From positions 27,267 to 91,266 of the forward strand of contig CALDHX010000011.1 in assembly GCA_937901525.1 (NCBI GenBank): 64,000 nucleotides of DNA, written 5' to 3'. The DNA comes from an uncultured Bacteroidales bacterium (GTDB lineage Bacteria > Bacteroidota > Bacteroidia > Bacteroidales > P3). A program made the position numbers and the translations under genes. Under the pieces are notes generated by a model. The model worked only from the letters and a program-made list of their open reading frames with translations. It did not search any database and had not been told where the DNA came from. Below are positions 7,063 through 16,980 of the stretch, piece after piece (positions within the stretch are counted from its first letter, which is position 1; each line of letters opens with the position of its first letter).

Positions 7063-10000
7063 TTATTTTTTTAAGATTATTTGTTTTGTTGCTTGTTTTC
7101 CGTTTTGTTTTATATTCAAGAAATATACTCCACTTTCAAGTGATTCAAGGCTTATTGTTTTGCCATTGATGTTGCAATTTGTTTCTTTTAATATTTCTTG
7201 TCCTAAAACATTTGTTATTGTAAGGCTTTCTGCTTTTGATTGTTCAGAGGTGATTGTTATTTGTCCTGCTGTTGGATTTGGAAGTACTGTAAAATCAAAC
7301 ATATTTTCTACATCTTCAAGTGAAGAATTGTCTCTTACATATATTGCTTTTTCTTCTGAGTAGTCTGATGGACATTGATCTAATTGTACTTTTACTCTAT
7401 AAGAGTATGTTCCTTCTGTTGTTGGTGTTTCGCCAGGATAATTTCTTTCTGCAAATCCAAGTGATTCCCATGCTTGATTATCTATACTTCTTTCCCAATC
7501 AATGATTGAACCACGATAGTTATTTAAACGCAATTGTCCTGTTGCATCTCCTAAGTTTATTGTATCATTGCTTATGTTTTCTGAAATAACACCACCTCTT
7601 GATATTTTAACATCTAAAAGTATTGTATTTGAAATATGTTCTACTACTCCGTTTGAAGTAACAACTCTTCTGTAATATGTACTATCTGTTATAGCTTCTG
7701 GTTGGTAGTTTTGATTTGTTGATTCTTGTGTTGCATTAACCCAAGAACCTGTTCTTCCTTTTTGTTGCCATTGATAAGTAAAGTTGCCTCTTCCTCCTGT
7801 TGGTTCTGAGCCTGTCAATAATTGAGGAGTTTCTCCTAAACAAAATGCTTGGTCAGATGAGATTACATTGTTATGAATTTCAGGGAATGTTGTTGTAAAG
7901 TTACGTTTTGTTCCGTATGCTGTTCCTAATGTTGTTGTAACGTATGCTTTAAAATAATAAGTCATTCCTTCTGTTAAAGTATCAAGTGTCATTGTGTAAT
8001 CTATTCCTATTTGTACTGGTTCGGTAGTTGATACTGACCAAGATGATTCAAGTGTTAGAGCATTGTCTGAATCTGTTGAAACAACAAATCCTTTTTCTAC
8101 ATATTCTCCTTCTCCTAATCCTGCTATTCTTCCTGCTAATGTTGCGTGAACTGAATCAATTCCTGTTGCAGGTCGTGTTAATATTGTTCCTAATCCACTT
8201 GGTGTGTTGAATTGTCTTACTTCTCCGTAAGAAGTTCCTGTTGCACTTACTGCGTATGCTCTATAATAGATTGTTGTAGATGGAATAAGAGATGTTAATC
8301 CTACTGTGAATGTTTCTGCTATTGATTCTGCTTGTGCAGTGTTTATGCTATCTTCGTCTAAATCTCTTAATGCTTGTTGATTTACACTCCAAACAATTCC
8401 TTGTTCTGAAATTGTTGAATCTCCATAATAAAGTACTGTTCCTGATACTGTAGCTGAAATCGAAGTTATTGAAGATGCTACTACTGCTCCTGTACTTATT
8501 GCAGGTAAACTTGACATAAAGTTAAATGTAATAACAGAATCATTGTAATATTGTATGCTTGTGATTGGTTTATTGGTTGGTGTTCCGTTCATAAGCGTAT
8601 TTGCAGGAGTTGTTGTATTGGTAAAGTTTGAATTTCCTGAAAGTCCTGGGAATGGTGCGTTAGATGTTTCTGTGTGAGCATCGTTTCCTGTTGCTGGAAC
8701 TATATACCAACCTCTGTTACTTGGAGTAACGTTTATGTTGTTTTGTCCATTATTCAACCAATTGTTTATTCTATTTTGTTGTGCGTGATAAATCAACATT
8801 CCTTCTCCTGGAATATGTGCGTCCCATCTTGTTTTTCTTCTGTGTTCCAACATTAAAAATTCATTATTGTTTCCTAAGTCAATTTTATAGAACACTGCTG
8901 AATCATTAATTGCTGGTAAATATAGATTTTCTGATGTTGTTGTCAAAATAATTGGTTGTGCCCAATTTGCAATTTGACGTTCTATTCCTGTTAATCCTGC
9001 TGGTGTTGCTGAGTTGTTTAGATAAGAACCTGATGACATCAAATCCCAATCTCCTGGTACTGCTGATTGTCCTCCTGAACCTGTGTAATCTGTGTCGTAA
9101 AAGTCAGGAAAACCTAATACGTGACCAAATTCGTGGCAAATTGTGCCTATTCCGTCCATTGCAACTGAATTTCTCTTTTCTGCTGAGCAAGAATATGGTC
9201 CGAAAACTCTACCATCTTTTACTATATTAGGGCTAACACTACTTCTATGTGGCCATATTTCATTATCAATACCTGTAGAACTTTCTGGTGTTCCTGCAAA
9301 TATTATGTGAATTGCATCTACTCTGTTATCTCCATCATTATCATAATCGGCAAAATTAACATCCGGATCAGCAGCATTAAGAGCGTGTCTTACAAAGTAA
9401 TCCATATTTTGATCGCTTCCCCAAGAATTGTTACCACCATAATAAGCCATTGAATTAGGTAAAGTATATGGACCTGCTACATCAATATCCATAATAAATT
9501 GTTCATCTGAATTGTCTTTATAATAGTCCTTTACTGAACCTGTGCCATTGTAATTTTCTTCGCTTACAAGATCTACAAAATTTTGATTTGTATATGTGAA
9601 TGGCAAATCACTAAATCCAACAAGGATTACTAATAATTTCACAGTTCCTATTGAAGGATATTTAGCATCGCTATTAGCAGGAAGTGATGCTGGTGAATTT
9701 TGTTTTTTCAATTCTATTTGTGCGTCTGAGTAAAACAAGTTTACTGGAAGGGTTGATAGAAACGCAATTTCTTCTGCCGAACGTTCATTTGCATTTGAAG
9801 CTATGTATTTTGAAGCAACCAAGTCTCCGTTTTCATTTAACACACCGTATGTAAATACTCCTTGGTCGTTTCTTACTAATGTGTATTGATCCAAAGTTGT
9901 TGCCCAATTAACATATTCATCTCCGCCAAGAACAAAAGTTAATGTTTTACCGTTTGGCTGACGAACTGTAATTGCTTGTTTGTTTGCGGGAATTGCAAAT

Positions 10001-10065
10001 GCTCCTATGCTGATTGTAAGCATCAACACAACGAGCGTCATAGTTTTCAATAATTTTTTTCTCAT
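7063..10065 (-). CDS. Secreted M6 family metalloprotease, T9SS type A cargo
   Basis: This 1000-aa secreted zinc protease has a signal peptide (about residues 1-24), a propeptide, an M6 (immune inhibitor A-like) catalytic domain with HEFGHVLGFPD at about 311-321 (HExxH ligands plus downstream Asp), a nearby Ca-binding-like DYDNDGDNRVD (240-250), and two fibronectin-III-like modules (about 525-720). It ends in a T9SS type A sorting domain, with LPNPTAGQITITS, ITNVLGQEI and a terminal basic QIILKK. It should be exported across the outer membrane by the type IX system and released or anchored on the surface. It follows a paralogue by 21 bp and precedes ridA by 4 bp, making a protease operon. Confidence 0.92.
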   Translation of the reverse strand: MRKKLLKTMTLVVLMLTISIGAFAIPANKQAITVRQPNGKTLTFVLGGDEYVNWATTLDQYTLVRNDQGVFTYGVLNENGDLVASKYIASNANERSAEEIAFLSTLPVNLFYSDAQIELKKQNSPASLPANSDAKYPSIGTVKLLVILVGFSDLPFTYTNQNFVDLVSEENYNGTGSVKDYYKDNSDEQFIMDIDVAGPYTLPNSMAYYGGNNSWGSDQNMDYFVRHALNAADPDVNFADYDNDGDNRVDAIHIIFAGTPESSTGIDNEIWPHRSSVSPNIVKDGRVFGPYSCSAEKRNSVAMDGIGTICHEFGHVLGFPDFYDTDYTGSGGQSAVPGDWDLMSSGSYLNNSATPAGLTGIERQIANWAQPIILTTTSENLYLPAINDSAVFYKIDLGNNNEFLMLEHRRKTRWDAHIPGEGMLIYHAQQNRINNWLNNGQNNINVTPSNRGWYIVPATGNDAHTETSNAPFPGLSGNSNFTNTTTPANTLMNGTPTNKPITSIQYYNDSVITFNFMSSLPAISTGAVVASSITSISATVSGTVLYYGDSTISEQGIVWSVNQQALRDLDEDSINTAQAESIAETFTVGLTSLIPSTTIYYRAYAVSATGTSYGEVRQFNTPSGLGTILTRPATGIDSVHATLAGRIAGLGEGEYVEKGFVVSTDSDNALTLESSWSVSTTEPVQIGIDYTMTLDTLTEGMTYYFKAYVTTTLGTAYGTKRNFTTTFPEIHNNVISSDQAFCLGETPQLLTGSEPTGGRGNFTYQWQQKGRTGSWVNATQESTNQNYQPEAITDSTYYRRVVTSNGVVEHISNTILLDVKISRGGVISENISNDTINLGDATGQLRLNNYRGSIIDWERSIDNQAWESLGFAERNYPGETPTTEGTYSYRVKVQLDQCPSDYSEEKAIYVRDNSSLEDVENMFDFTVLPNPTAGQITITSEQSKAESLTITNVLGQEILKETNCNINGKTISLESLESGVYFLNIKQNGKQATKQIILKK

Positions 10066-10086
10066 CTTTTTGCTGTTATTTTTTTA

Positions 10087-13038
10087 CTATTTCATTAATA
10101 TCAACTTAATATCTTTAACTAATTTTTGTGTTGTTTTATTTTCTATCCTTAATATATATACTCCATTTGACAATGTTGCTAACGGAAGGTTTATTTTTTG
10201 TTCAGAGGTTTCAAATTCTATAATTGCTCTTGCATTTGAGTCAAAAATCTTCACATTTAACTGATCTTGATTTGCATTATTTAAGTGTGATTGTCCTCTG
10301 CTTGGATTTGGATAAACAAAATACATCTCTCCTTCCTGTAAGTCTTCTAAGGATACATCTTGAATAACGTTTATCTTTAATGTATCAGAATATGCTATTG
10401 GGCATTCATTTAATTGAACAACAGCTCTTAAATATACTGTATCTAAAAGGCTCGGATTATATAATAAATTAGTATCTTGTTCTGATTGTGCTATTGTATG
10501 CCAAGAGAAATCTTGATTTGATTCTTGCCAACAAACTATTTCTCCTTTAAAAGATGTTAGAGTTAAAGTATCTTCTTCGCTACTAATCCACTCACTCTTT
10601 CCTTCTATTTTTCCTCCCTTTGATTTCAAAACTTTCATCTCTACAACATTACTTTCATCTCTAATTGCAAGTGAGCCAACTATTCGTCTAAAAGATGTTG
10701 TTTCGTTAAGCGGGCCAACAATATAATTTTTTTCATTTCCAGCCTCTTCAATATCTTCCCAAGCTTGACCAGATACTTTTCTTTGCCATTGATATGTAAA
10801 ATTACCTTGTCCTGCCTGAGGTTGAGAACCTAAAATCATTCCAAAATCTGAGCCTTCACAAAGTGTAGCTCCTCCTGTTATCACATTGTTTTCAACAGGA
10901 ATAAAATCTGTTGTTGCCGATTTTTGTGTGGCATATCTAATTCCCAAAATCGTCTTAGCATAAACTCTAAAATAATACTCTGTTGCTTGTTCAAGTGATG
11001 TGATTTCTGTTGTAAAAGTTGTAAAATCACCCTCAAAACTAATCACATTTGCATTTGTATCTGGATTTGCTTCTGTCGAATAGCATATTCCGTATTCTAA
11101 AATAGGAAAATCACCTTCAACTAACCTCGTTCCTCCAACACTCATTGAGTTTAAAGTGATATTACTTGCTGAATTTGTTCTAAGCATTGGTTGTCCGTGT
11201 GGTGTAGCAAATGAAATTGCATTAGCATAAACTGTATCATTTTCAGAAATATATACAGCTCTGTAATAATAAGTTTGAGAATATAGCAAATTATCTAATA
11301 CCATTTTAAATGTATCGCCAACAAACTCATTTGCTTCAAAGATTTGTTGCGAAGAGAAATCTTGCGCTGTATCTATTGCAAAACCTTTGAATTGATAATC
11401 ATACAACCCTGCATATACTTCAAAAGCTTTTACTCTGTAAGATACATTTGAAAGCATTTCTCTTGCGTGCATTGTTTCTATTATCGCAGAAGAATCAGGT
11501 ATCATAAAACGAAAACGTATGCAATTATCGCTTGTATCTCTCGTAATGCGAGTTATTGGTTTATTTAAACTTTCTCCGTTCCAAAGAATACTATTTGGAG
11601 CAGAATAATCTGTAAAAAAGTTATTAAAAAACATTGAAGGAAACACATCCGCCGCCAAAGTGTTGCTACTAGCGTCTCTATCAGCTTCTTCAATATCATA
11701 TTTCTGATAATTAGGATCACTATTTATGTCGTAATCACCCTCTTGCTTAACGTGATATATCAATCCTCCATCATTTGGAATATATGTATCCCAAGAAGTG
11801 CGTTGTCTATTTTCAAAAACAAAAAACTCATCATTATATGGAGAAGTAATAATGTAAGCTTTATTGCTATCCATTAATGGTGGCAATACATATTCTCCTG
11901 CAACTTCTAAAGTATCAAGTTGCAACCAATTCAAACGATATTTTTCGTATGCAGTAAATGAAGCAGGTGTATTACTATAATTATTATAACTACCAGATGC
12001 CATTATACTCCAAGTATTTATCGCTGTTGCTTGTCCTCCTGAGCCTTCGTAATCTGTATCATACAAATCTGGCAAACCTAAAACATGGCCAAATTCATGA
12101 CAAACAGTTCCTATACCGTCCATTCCGTTACCCATTTTTTCAGCTGAACAAGAATAATCTTTCAATCGAACCCCATCAAACGTTATATTAAATCCATCAG
12201 AAGGATAAATACTCCAACGATGAGGCCAAATAGCATCACCTTCTCCGGTTGAGGCTTCCCCTGCTCCTGCAAAAATAACGTGAACTGCGTCTATAATTCC
12301 GTCATTATTCATATCAAATTGAGAAAAATCAATCTCATTATCTGCTAATGCACAAGCCTCTGCTATCATCTCCTTCGGATTAGCATCAGAGAAGTAAGTA
12401 CCTGTTGCACCGTAATATGCCATAGGCTGAGACAAAACATACGGACCTACAACCGTAGGAATCAAATTCAATTGTCCAAAAGACACATCATAATAATAAT
12501 CTTTCACACTACCAGTTGCACCATTACGATTATATCCTGGCTGAGAAGCCAAAGAATCGAAATCCTCACGAGTATAAGTAAATAATCTATCAGGAAAAGA
12601 GACTAAAATAATCAACAAATTATTATCACCCACTGTCGGATAATTAGTTTCTATCTTAGTAAAAGGAGCTTTTCTCATTTTAATCTGCTGAGAAGAAAGC
12701 GATAATCCTTTATTTATTGTTTGCAGAAATTCTTTTTCCGACTTAGTTCTTAAATTTTGATTAGCTGCAACGTAATTAGAAGGTAATAAATCTCCTTTTT
12801 CATCAATATATGCATAACAATAATCCCCATTTGCATTCAAAAGAAGAGTATATCCATCAAGTGTACGAGCAAAATTCACTTTTTCATCGCCAATTAAATA
12901 GAAATTTAACAACCTTTTATCAGATTGTGTAATAGATTTCATCGTTGTATCAGCGGGTACTGCTACTGCTTTGCTAAAAGCAAAGAAAAAAATTATTAAA
13001 ACAAAGAAATATTTTAATAATTCAAAGCTTTTTTTCAT
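10087..13038 (-). CDS. Second M6 family metalloprotease, T9SS type A cargo
   Basis: This 983-aa paralogue of the downstream gene has the same order: signal peptide (MKKSFELLKYFFVLIIFFFA), propeptide, M6 catalytic domain with CHEFGHVLGLPD (HEFGH at about residues 314-318), FDMNNDGIIDAVH, fibronectin-like modules and a T9SS type A tail (YPNPSRGQSHL, LSNGVYILRI, ending LILMK). The ATG at 13038 is chosen because a canonical promoter lies at 13070-13100, so a longer reading from 13083 would begin within or before the -7 box. Sequence divergence from its neighbour is large, so the duplication is old. It is the first gene of the M6-M6-ridA run. Confidence 0.92.
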   Translation of the reverse strand: MKKSFELLKYFFVLIIFFFAFSKAVAVPADTTMKSITQSDKRLLNFYLIGDEKVNFARTLDGYTLLLNANGDYCYAYIDEKGDLLPSNYVAANQNLRTKSEKEFLQTINKGLSLSSQQIKMRKAPFTKIETNYPTVGDNNLLIILVSFPDRLFTYTREDFDSLASQPGYNRNGATGSVKDYYYDVSFGQLNLIPTVVGPYVLSQPMAYYGATGTYFSDANPKEMIAEACALADNEIDFSQFDMNNDGIIDAVHVIFAGAGEASTGEGDAIWPHRWSIYPSDGFNITFDGVRLKDYSCSAEKMGNGMDGIGTVCHEFGHVLGLPDLYDTDYEGSGGQATAINTWSIMASGSYNNYSNTPASFTAYEKYRLNWLQLDTLEVAGEYVLPPLMDSNKAYIITSPYNDEFFVFENRQRTSWDTYIPNDGGLIYHVKQEGDYDINSDPNYQKYDIEEADRDASSNTLAADVFPSMFFNNFFTDYSAPNSILWNGESLNKPITRITRDTSDNCIRFRFMIPDSSAIIETMHAREMLSNVSYRVKAFEVYAGLYDYQFKGFAIDTAQDFSSQQIFEANEFVGDTFKMVLDNLLYSQTYYYRAVYISENDTVYANAISFATPHGQPMLRTNSASNITLNSMSVGGTRLVEGDFPILEYGICYSTEANPDTNANVISFEGDFTTFTTEITSLEQATEYYFRVYAKTILGIRYATQKSATTDFIPVENNVITGGATLCEGSDFGMILGSQPQAGQGNFTYQWQRKVSGQAWEDIEEAGNEKNYIVGPLNETTSFRRIVGSLAIRDESNVVEMKVLKSKGGKIEGKSEWISSEEDTLTLTSFKGEIVCWQESNQDFSWHTIAQSEQDTNLLYNPSLLDTVYLRAVVQLNECPIAYSDTLKINVIQDVSLEDLQEGEMYFVYPNPSRGQSHLNNANQDQLNVKIFDSNARAIIEFETSEQKINLPLATLSNGVYILRIENKTTQKLVKDIKLILMK

Positions 13039-13069
13039 AATTTCATGTTTAAATTTCACTTTAAGCTGG

Positions 13070-13100
13070 CAAAAATACGACAAAATTACTTTTTGACAAA
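13070..13100 (-). promoter_or_regulatory. Promoter of the M6 protease operon
   Basis: On the minus strand TTTG (13100-13097), a 19-bp spacer and TATTTTTG (13077-13070) match the Bacteroidota sigma-ABfr consensus exactly. It fixes the start of the upstream M6 gene at 13038. Confidence 0.8.
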
Positions 13101-13114
13101 ATATAGAAACAAAA

Positions 13115-13145
13115 AAAAGGCAACTCTTTTTAAGAGTTGCCTTTT
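13115..13145 (-). terminator. Terminator after the 754-aa T9SS protein
   Basis: Arms AAAAGGCAACTCTT and AAGAGTTGCCTTTT form a perfect stem around a 3-nt loop with a T run on the minus strand, 20 bp after the stop of the gene ending at 13166. Confidence 0.9.
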
Positions 13146-13165
13146 CAAAATAAGTTTTTTAAGTC

Positions 13166-15430
13166 TTATTTGCTAACAACAAATTTCTTTGTTTGTTTTT
13201 CTCCGTTAACGTTCAAAGTATAGAAATATGTTCCGTTAGCCAAGTTAGCTGTGTTTACATCTACTGTGTAGTTTACACCAGCTGTTTGGTTTCCTTGTTC
13301 CATATTCATAACAACTCTTCCCATTAAATCTGTAACAACTATGCTAACATTACCTGATTTATTTAAAGAATAAGATATTGTAGCGTTGTTAGCAGCTGGA
13401 TTTGGATAAGCGTTCAAAGAAGCAGCAACTGTAAGTTCTTCAGCTATTGAACGAGTTGAAGCATCACCTACTACCATGTGGATAAGTGGAGTTCTTCCAT
13501 CGCAATAGTCAGACATATAGAAACGTCCTCCCCATGCATAGCTTGCAGATGCAGGTAAACCAGGAGTAAACACGATTAAAGAAGTGTTTATGTAGTCTGT
13601 ACCAGGTCCGAATGTTCCAATATTAGGATCATCAGCACCAATCATAAATCTACCGTTAGATACCATTCTGTAACAAGCAAAATATGTTTCATTTGGTATT
13701 AATTCAACGCTATTTCTGAAAGGAAGATAGATTGATTTGAATTGATCTGGTCCAATAACGTCTAAGTATTGAGGGTCTGTACATAAACCGTTGTTTAAGT
13801 CTGTTGCTTGAAGTTCGTAAACATCTGATTCAACTGGAACATCCCAAGCGTCCATAGCTTCAATTACGCAATCATCTAAAGAAGTAGCCTCAGGATTTAA
13901 TTGTCTCAATTTTCCTATTATTTGAGCACCTGGCATACAAGAGTCTAATGCAGGAACTACTTCAATACCGTTGATATATAAGTCAGTTGTTGTTTGAGAA
14001 GCAGTGAAAGGAACACAAACTTCATATCCAGCTCTATTCCATGCAGCTTCATCTGTTAAATAAATAAATCCGTTTTCTTGTATAAATCCGTAAGTCCATA
14101 CTCCCCATCTTTCAATAAGAACATTGCGGTCTTTTGTCCAACGATAAGAACCATTTAAGTCAGCATCTGTACCAACAACATTATAGTAAAGTGTATCATC
14201 TAATGCTATAGGAGCATCCATTCCTGTAGCTGAAATTTTAGATAAAACAGCGTATGTTCCTGGAGTACCAGAAACTAATGTATTGCTTGCTGCTTCCATT
14301 GAAACAGCTCTTCTTGCTGCATAAACTACGTCAGCACCATCTTCGCTTTCTACGATTGTTTTTGTAGTATTTTGTAATGTATCTGCTACTGAAGGGTTTG
14401 AAGCAACACGTGTATAAACATCTTCTTGTCCTTCTTCTTGTGCAAATTCAATTGAATATACTCCATTGTCAAGTACTGCATCAAAGTAATCTGTTGCACC
14501 AGTGTTTTCAACATCTACAACATACCAAACTGTATCAGGAACCAATACTTCAGGAATATTGTGGTAACCTCCCATTATGTATGTGTTTTTCATAATTTCC
14601 ACTCTGTGTTCTGGTGATTCGCCATAAGAAACATCATCAACAAACCAGAAATAAGCATGAGGTTGACCTTGACTATTTGCAGGAGAAGTAAATCTTAATC
14701 TAACATAAGTTAATTGATCTGCTGTTGCTCCTATTGCATTCGCATTTGGAGTATTGTTTGGAAGAGTTATTCTTCTAATACCTTGGAATGCTTCGTTAGA
14801 GTTTATTTCCAAACCTCTTACGTTAAATTCTAATGAATCGTAAGTTGTGAATGTAGGATCATTACTCCATTCTACGAAATAACGTTCTGAGTTAAATCTT
14901 TGGAAAGCGTGGTTAATGTAAATATCAACACCATTTGTTCCATGAGCTGCAATTGGGTTATTGAATTGAACATAAGCATCCATAACACCTGTGTGTAGGT
15001 TATTGTTATGAATAGTTAAAAGGTCAAGATATGCAAAACCATTATCCCAAGTTGCATTTTCATAACCTCTTGCTGGATCAAAAATCCACCAACCATCTGT
15101 ATCAAGCATTAACCATCCGTTAAGGTAGTCCCCTGCTAAACCAAGCAGACTATTTGTATCAGGTTGAAGATTCCAACCATAACCAGATACTGTGTGTGCA
15201 GCATTTGTTCCGAATGTGTAATCATCTGGATTAGAGAAATCACATAAAACTTCTCTTGCGCCATCTTTTGTAGATAGATTAACATTCTTTTTACCTTTAA
15301 TAACCTGTCTTTCTATATTATTTTTGACAGTTTTTTGTGGCATTTGTTGTTCACTCATTCTCATTCCAACTTGTGCAAACAAGCCAGTTGTGCCGAGCAA
15401 TAATGCCAACGCTAATAATGTTCTTTTCAT
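13166..15430 (-). CDS. Large secreted T9SS type A protein, unknown function
   Basis: This 754-aa protein has a clear signal peptide (MKRTLLALALLLGTTGLFAQ) and a C-terminal T9SS type A sorting domain (LNAYPNPAANNATISYSLNK, VVTDLMGRVV, LANGTYFYTLNVNGEKQTKKFVVSK region). The central part is rich in aromatic and Asn residues, with jelly-roll-like stretches (GWWIFDPARGYENATW; YFVEWSND; YVRLRFTSPANSQ; HAYFWFVDDVSYGES), but I see no catalytic motif and recognise no family. It is likely a surface or released protein. A canonical promoter lies just upstream and a strong terminator downstream, so it is monocistronic. Confidence 0.85.
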   Translation of the reverse strand: MKRTLLALALLLGTTGLFAQVGMRMSEQQMPQKTVKNNIERQVIKGKKNVNLSTKDGAREVLCDFSNPDDYTFGTNAAHTVSGYGWNLQPDTNSLLGLAGDYLNGWLMLDTDGWWIFDPARGYENATWDNGFAYLDLLTIHNNNLHTGVMDAYVQFNNPIAAHGTNGVDIYINHAFQRFNSERYFVEWSNDPTFTTYDSLEFNVRGLEINSNEAFQGIRRITLPNNTPNANAIGATADQLTYVRLRFTSPANSQGQPHAYFWFVDDVSYGESPEHRVEIMKNTYIMGGYHNIPEVLVPDTVWYVVDVENTGATDYFDAVLDNGVYSIEFAQEEGQEDVYTRVASNPSVADTLQNTTKTIVESEDGADVVYAARRAVSMEAASNTLVSGTPGTYAVLSKISATGMDAPIALDDTLYYNVVGTDADLNGSYRWTKDRNVLIERWGVWTYGFIQENGFIYLTDEAAWNRAGYEVCVPFTASQTTTDLYINGIEVVPALDSCMPGAQIIGKLRQLNPEATSLDDCVIEAMDAWDVPVESDVYELQATDLNNGLCTDPQYLDVIGPDQFKSIYLPFRNSVELIPNETYFACYRMVSNGRFMIGADDPNIGTFGPGTDYINTSLIVFTPGLPASASYAWGGRFYMSDYCDGRTPLIHMVVGDASTRSIAEELTVAASLNAYPNPAANNATISYSLNKSGNVSIVVTDLMGRVVMNMEQGNQTAGVNYTVDVNTANLANGTYFYTLNVNGEKQTKKFVVSK

Positions 15431-15488
15431 TTTTTAAATTGTTTTTGTAAATAATTATAATTAATTCTTTTTTACACTTTATCGGTTG

Positions 15489-15519
15489 CAAATATACTAC
15501 TTTTGTCGTTACTAACAAA
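15489..15519 (-). promoter_or_regulatory. Promoter of the 754-aa T9SS protein gene
   Basis: TTTG (15519-15516), 19-bp spacer and TATATTTG (15496-15489) on the minus strand give a perfect Bacteroidota promoter about 58 bp upstream of the start codon. Confidence 0.8.
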
Positions 15520-15572
15520 CATTCTCTATGATTTTTTGTTTAATTTTATCGTCAACAACAATGATTTATTAT

Positions 15573-15580
15573 TACCTTTG
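15573..15580 (+). promoter_or_regulatory. -7 box upstream of mpl
   Basis: TACCTTTG matches TAnnTTTG 30 bp before the ATG at 15611. It argues against the longer open frame that begins upstream of it. Confidence 0.5.
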
Positions 15581-15610
15581 CACCTAATAACACAAGATTT
15601 TACAAGAAAA

Positions 15611-16969
15611 ATGAAAATACACTTTGTTGCAATTGGAGGAAGTGCGATGCATAATTTAGCTATTGCACTAAAATTAAAAGGAGTTGAAGTAAGCGGCTCA
15701 GATGATGAAATATTTGAACCTGCAAAATCAAGATTAGAAAAACATTCTCTATTACCTGAGAAAATAGGTTGGCAACCAGAAAAAATAAATAGTGATTTAG
15801 ATGCTGTAATTCTTGGAATGCATGCAAAACAAGACAATCCTGAATTGTTAAAAGCAAAAGAACTTGGTTTAAAGATATACTCTTACCCAGAATATCTTTA
15901 CCAAGCCAGCAAAGATAAAACAAGAATAGTTGTAGGTGGCTCTCATGGCAAAACAACTATAACAGCTATGATTCTACATGTAATGCAAACATTGGGAATT
16001 GAAACAGATTACATGGTAGGAGCAAAACTTGAAGGATTTGATGTAATGGTAAAAATGAGCGATGCTAAATATATGGTATTAGAAGGCGATGAATATCTTT
16101 CTTCCCCTATGGATTTACGTCCAAAATTTCATCTTTACAAACCAGATATTGCAATAATAAACGGAATTGCTTGGGATCATATTAATGTATTTCCTACTTT
16201 TGAAATATATGTAGAACAATTCAAAATCTTTGCCGACAAAATAAGCGAAAACGGCAGTTTGATTTACTTCCAAGATGATGAAAACATTTGCAAGATTGCA
16301 AACTCAGCAAGAAAAGACATAAAAACATTTCCTTATCGCGAAATAGAGCATAAAATAGTAAACAATCAAACAATAGTTGTAAACGAAGGAAAAGAATATC
16401 CTTTACAAATATTTGGAAAGCACAATCTAATCAACCTCAATGCAGCAATGAAAGCTTTGGAACAAATAGGTGTAAAAAAATCTGACTTTCTTTCTGCAAT
16501 AACATCTTTCAAAGGAGCTTCAAAACGTTTAGAAATAATAAAAAACGGAAAAAACCAAGCTTTTTACAGCGACTTTGCACACTCACCTTCTAAACTAAAA
16601 GCAACAGTTGAAGCAATGAAATCACAATATGCAGAAAGAAAGCTAACTGCTTGTATGGAATTACACACATTTTCTTCTCTTACGAAAGAATTTCTCGTAC
16701 AATACAAAGGCACAATCAATGCAGTAGATAACGCAGCAATATATTTCAACTCTCACGCTTTGGAATTGAAACGCCTTCCTAACCTTGACAAAGAAATGAT
16801 ATATCAAGCCTTTGAAAAAGACGGATTACAAGTCTTTACAACCACAGAAGAAGTTGTTAAATTCATAAAAGAAAACAGCAAAAACAACGAAAACATTTTA
16901 ATGATGAGTTCCAGCAACTTTGGAGGCTTAGATTTAAAACAATTAGCAAACGAAATAATAACCGAATAA
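15611..16969 (+). CDS. mpl: UDP-MurNAc:L-Ala-gamma-D-Glu-meso-DAP ligase Mpl
   Basis: This Mur-ligase family enzyme recycles peptidoglycan by joining the tripeptide L-Ala-D-Glu-mDAP directly to UDP-N-acetylmuramic acid in the cytoplasm. The 452-aa protein has the N-terminal Rossmann part (MKIHFVAIGGSAMHNLAIAL), the ATP loop GGSHGKTTITAMILHVM, VLEGDEYLSSPMDLRPKFH and GIAWDHINVFPTFEIY of the central domain, and a C-terminal domain with SDFAHSPSKLKATVEAM. The lack of a strict murC-type context and the LEGDEYLSS motif favour Mpl over MurC. Start chosen at MKIHF because the longer frame would begin before the -7 box. It leads a plus-strand run with the Smr and GT90 genes. Confidence 0.9.
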   Translation: MKIHFVAIGGSAMHNLAIALKLKGVEVSGSDDEIFEPAKSRLEKHSLLPEKIGWQPEKINSDLDAVILGMHAKQDNPELLKAKELGLKIYSYPEYLYQASKDKTRIVVGGSHGKTTITAMILHVMQTLGIETDYMVGAKLEGFDVMVKMSDAKYMVLEGDEYLSSPMDLRPKFHLYKPDIAIINGIAWDHINVFPTFEIYVEQFKIFADKISENGSLIYFQDDENICKIANSARKDIKTFPYREIEHKIVNNQTIVVNEGKEYPLQIFGKHNLINLNAAMKALEQIGVKKSDFLSAITSFKGASKRLEIIKNGKNQAFYSDFAHSPSKLKATVEAMKSQYAERKLTACMELHTFSSLTKEFLVQYKGTINAVDNAAIYFNSHALELKRLPNLDKEMIYQAFEKDGLQVFTTTEEVVKFIKENSKNNENILMMSSSNFGGLDLKQLANEIITE

Positions 16970-16980
16970 ACAAGAAAAAA

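Noticed and set aside
15503..15610. Longer N-terminus for mpl
   Set aside because: It would start upstream of the TACCTTTG promoter box; Mpl homologues begin at MKIHF.
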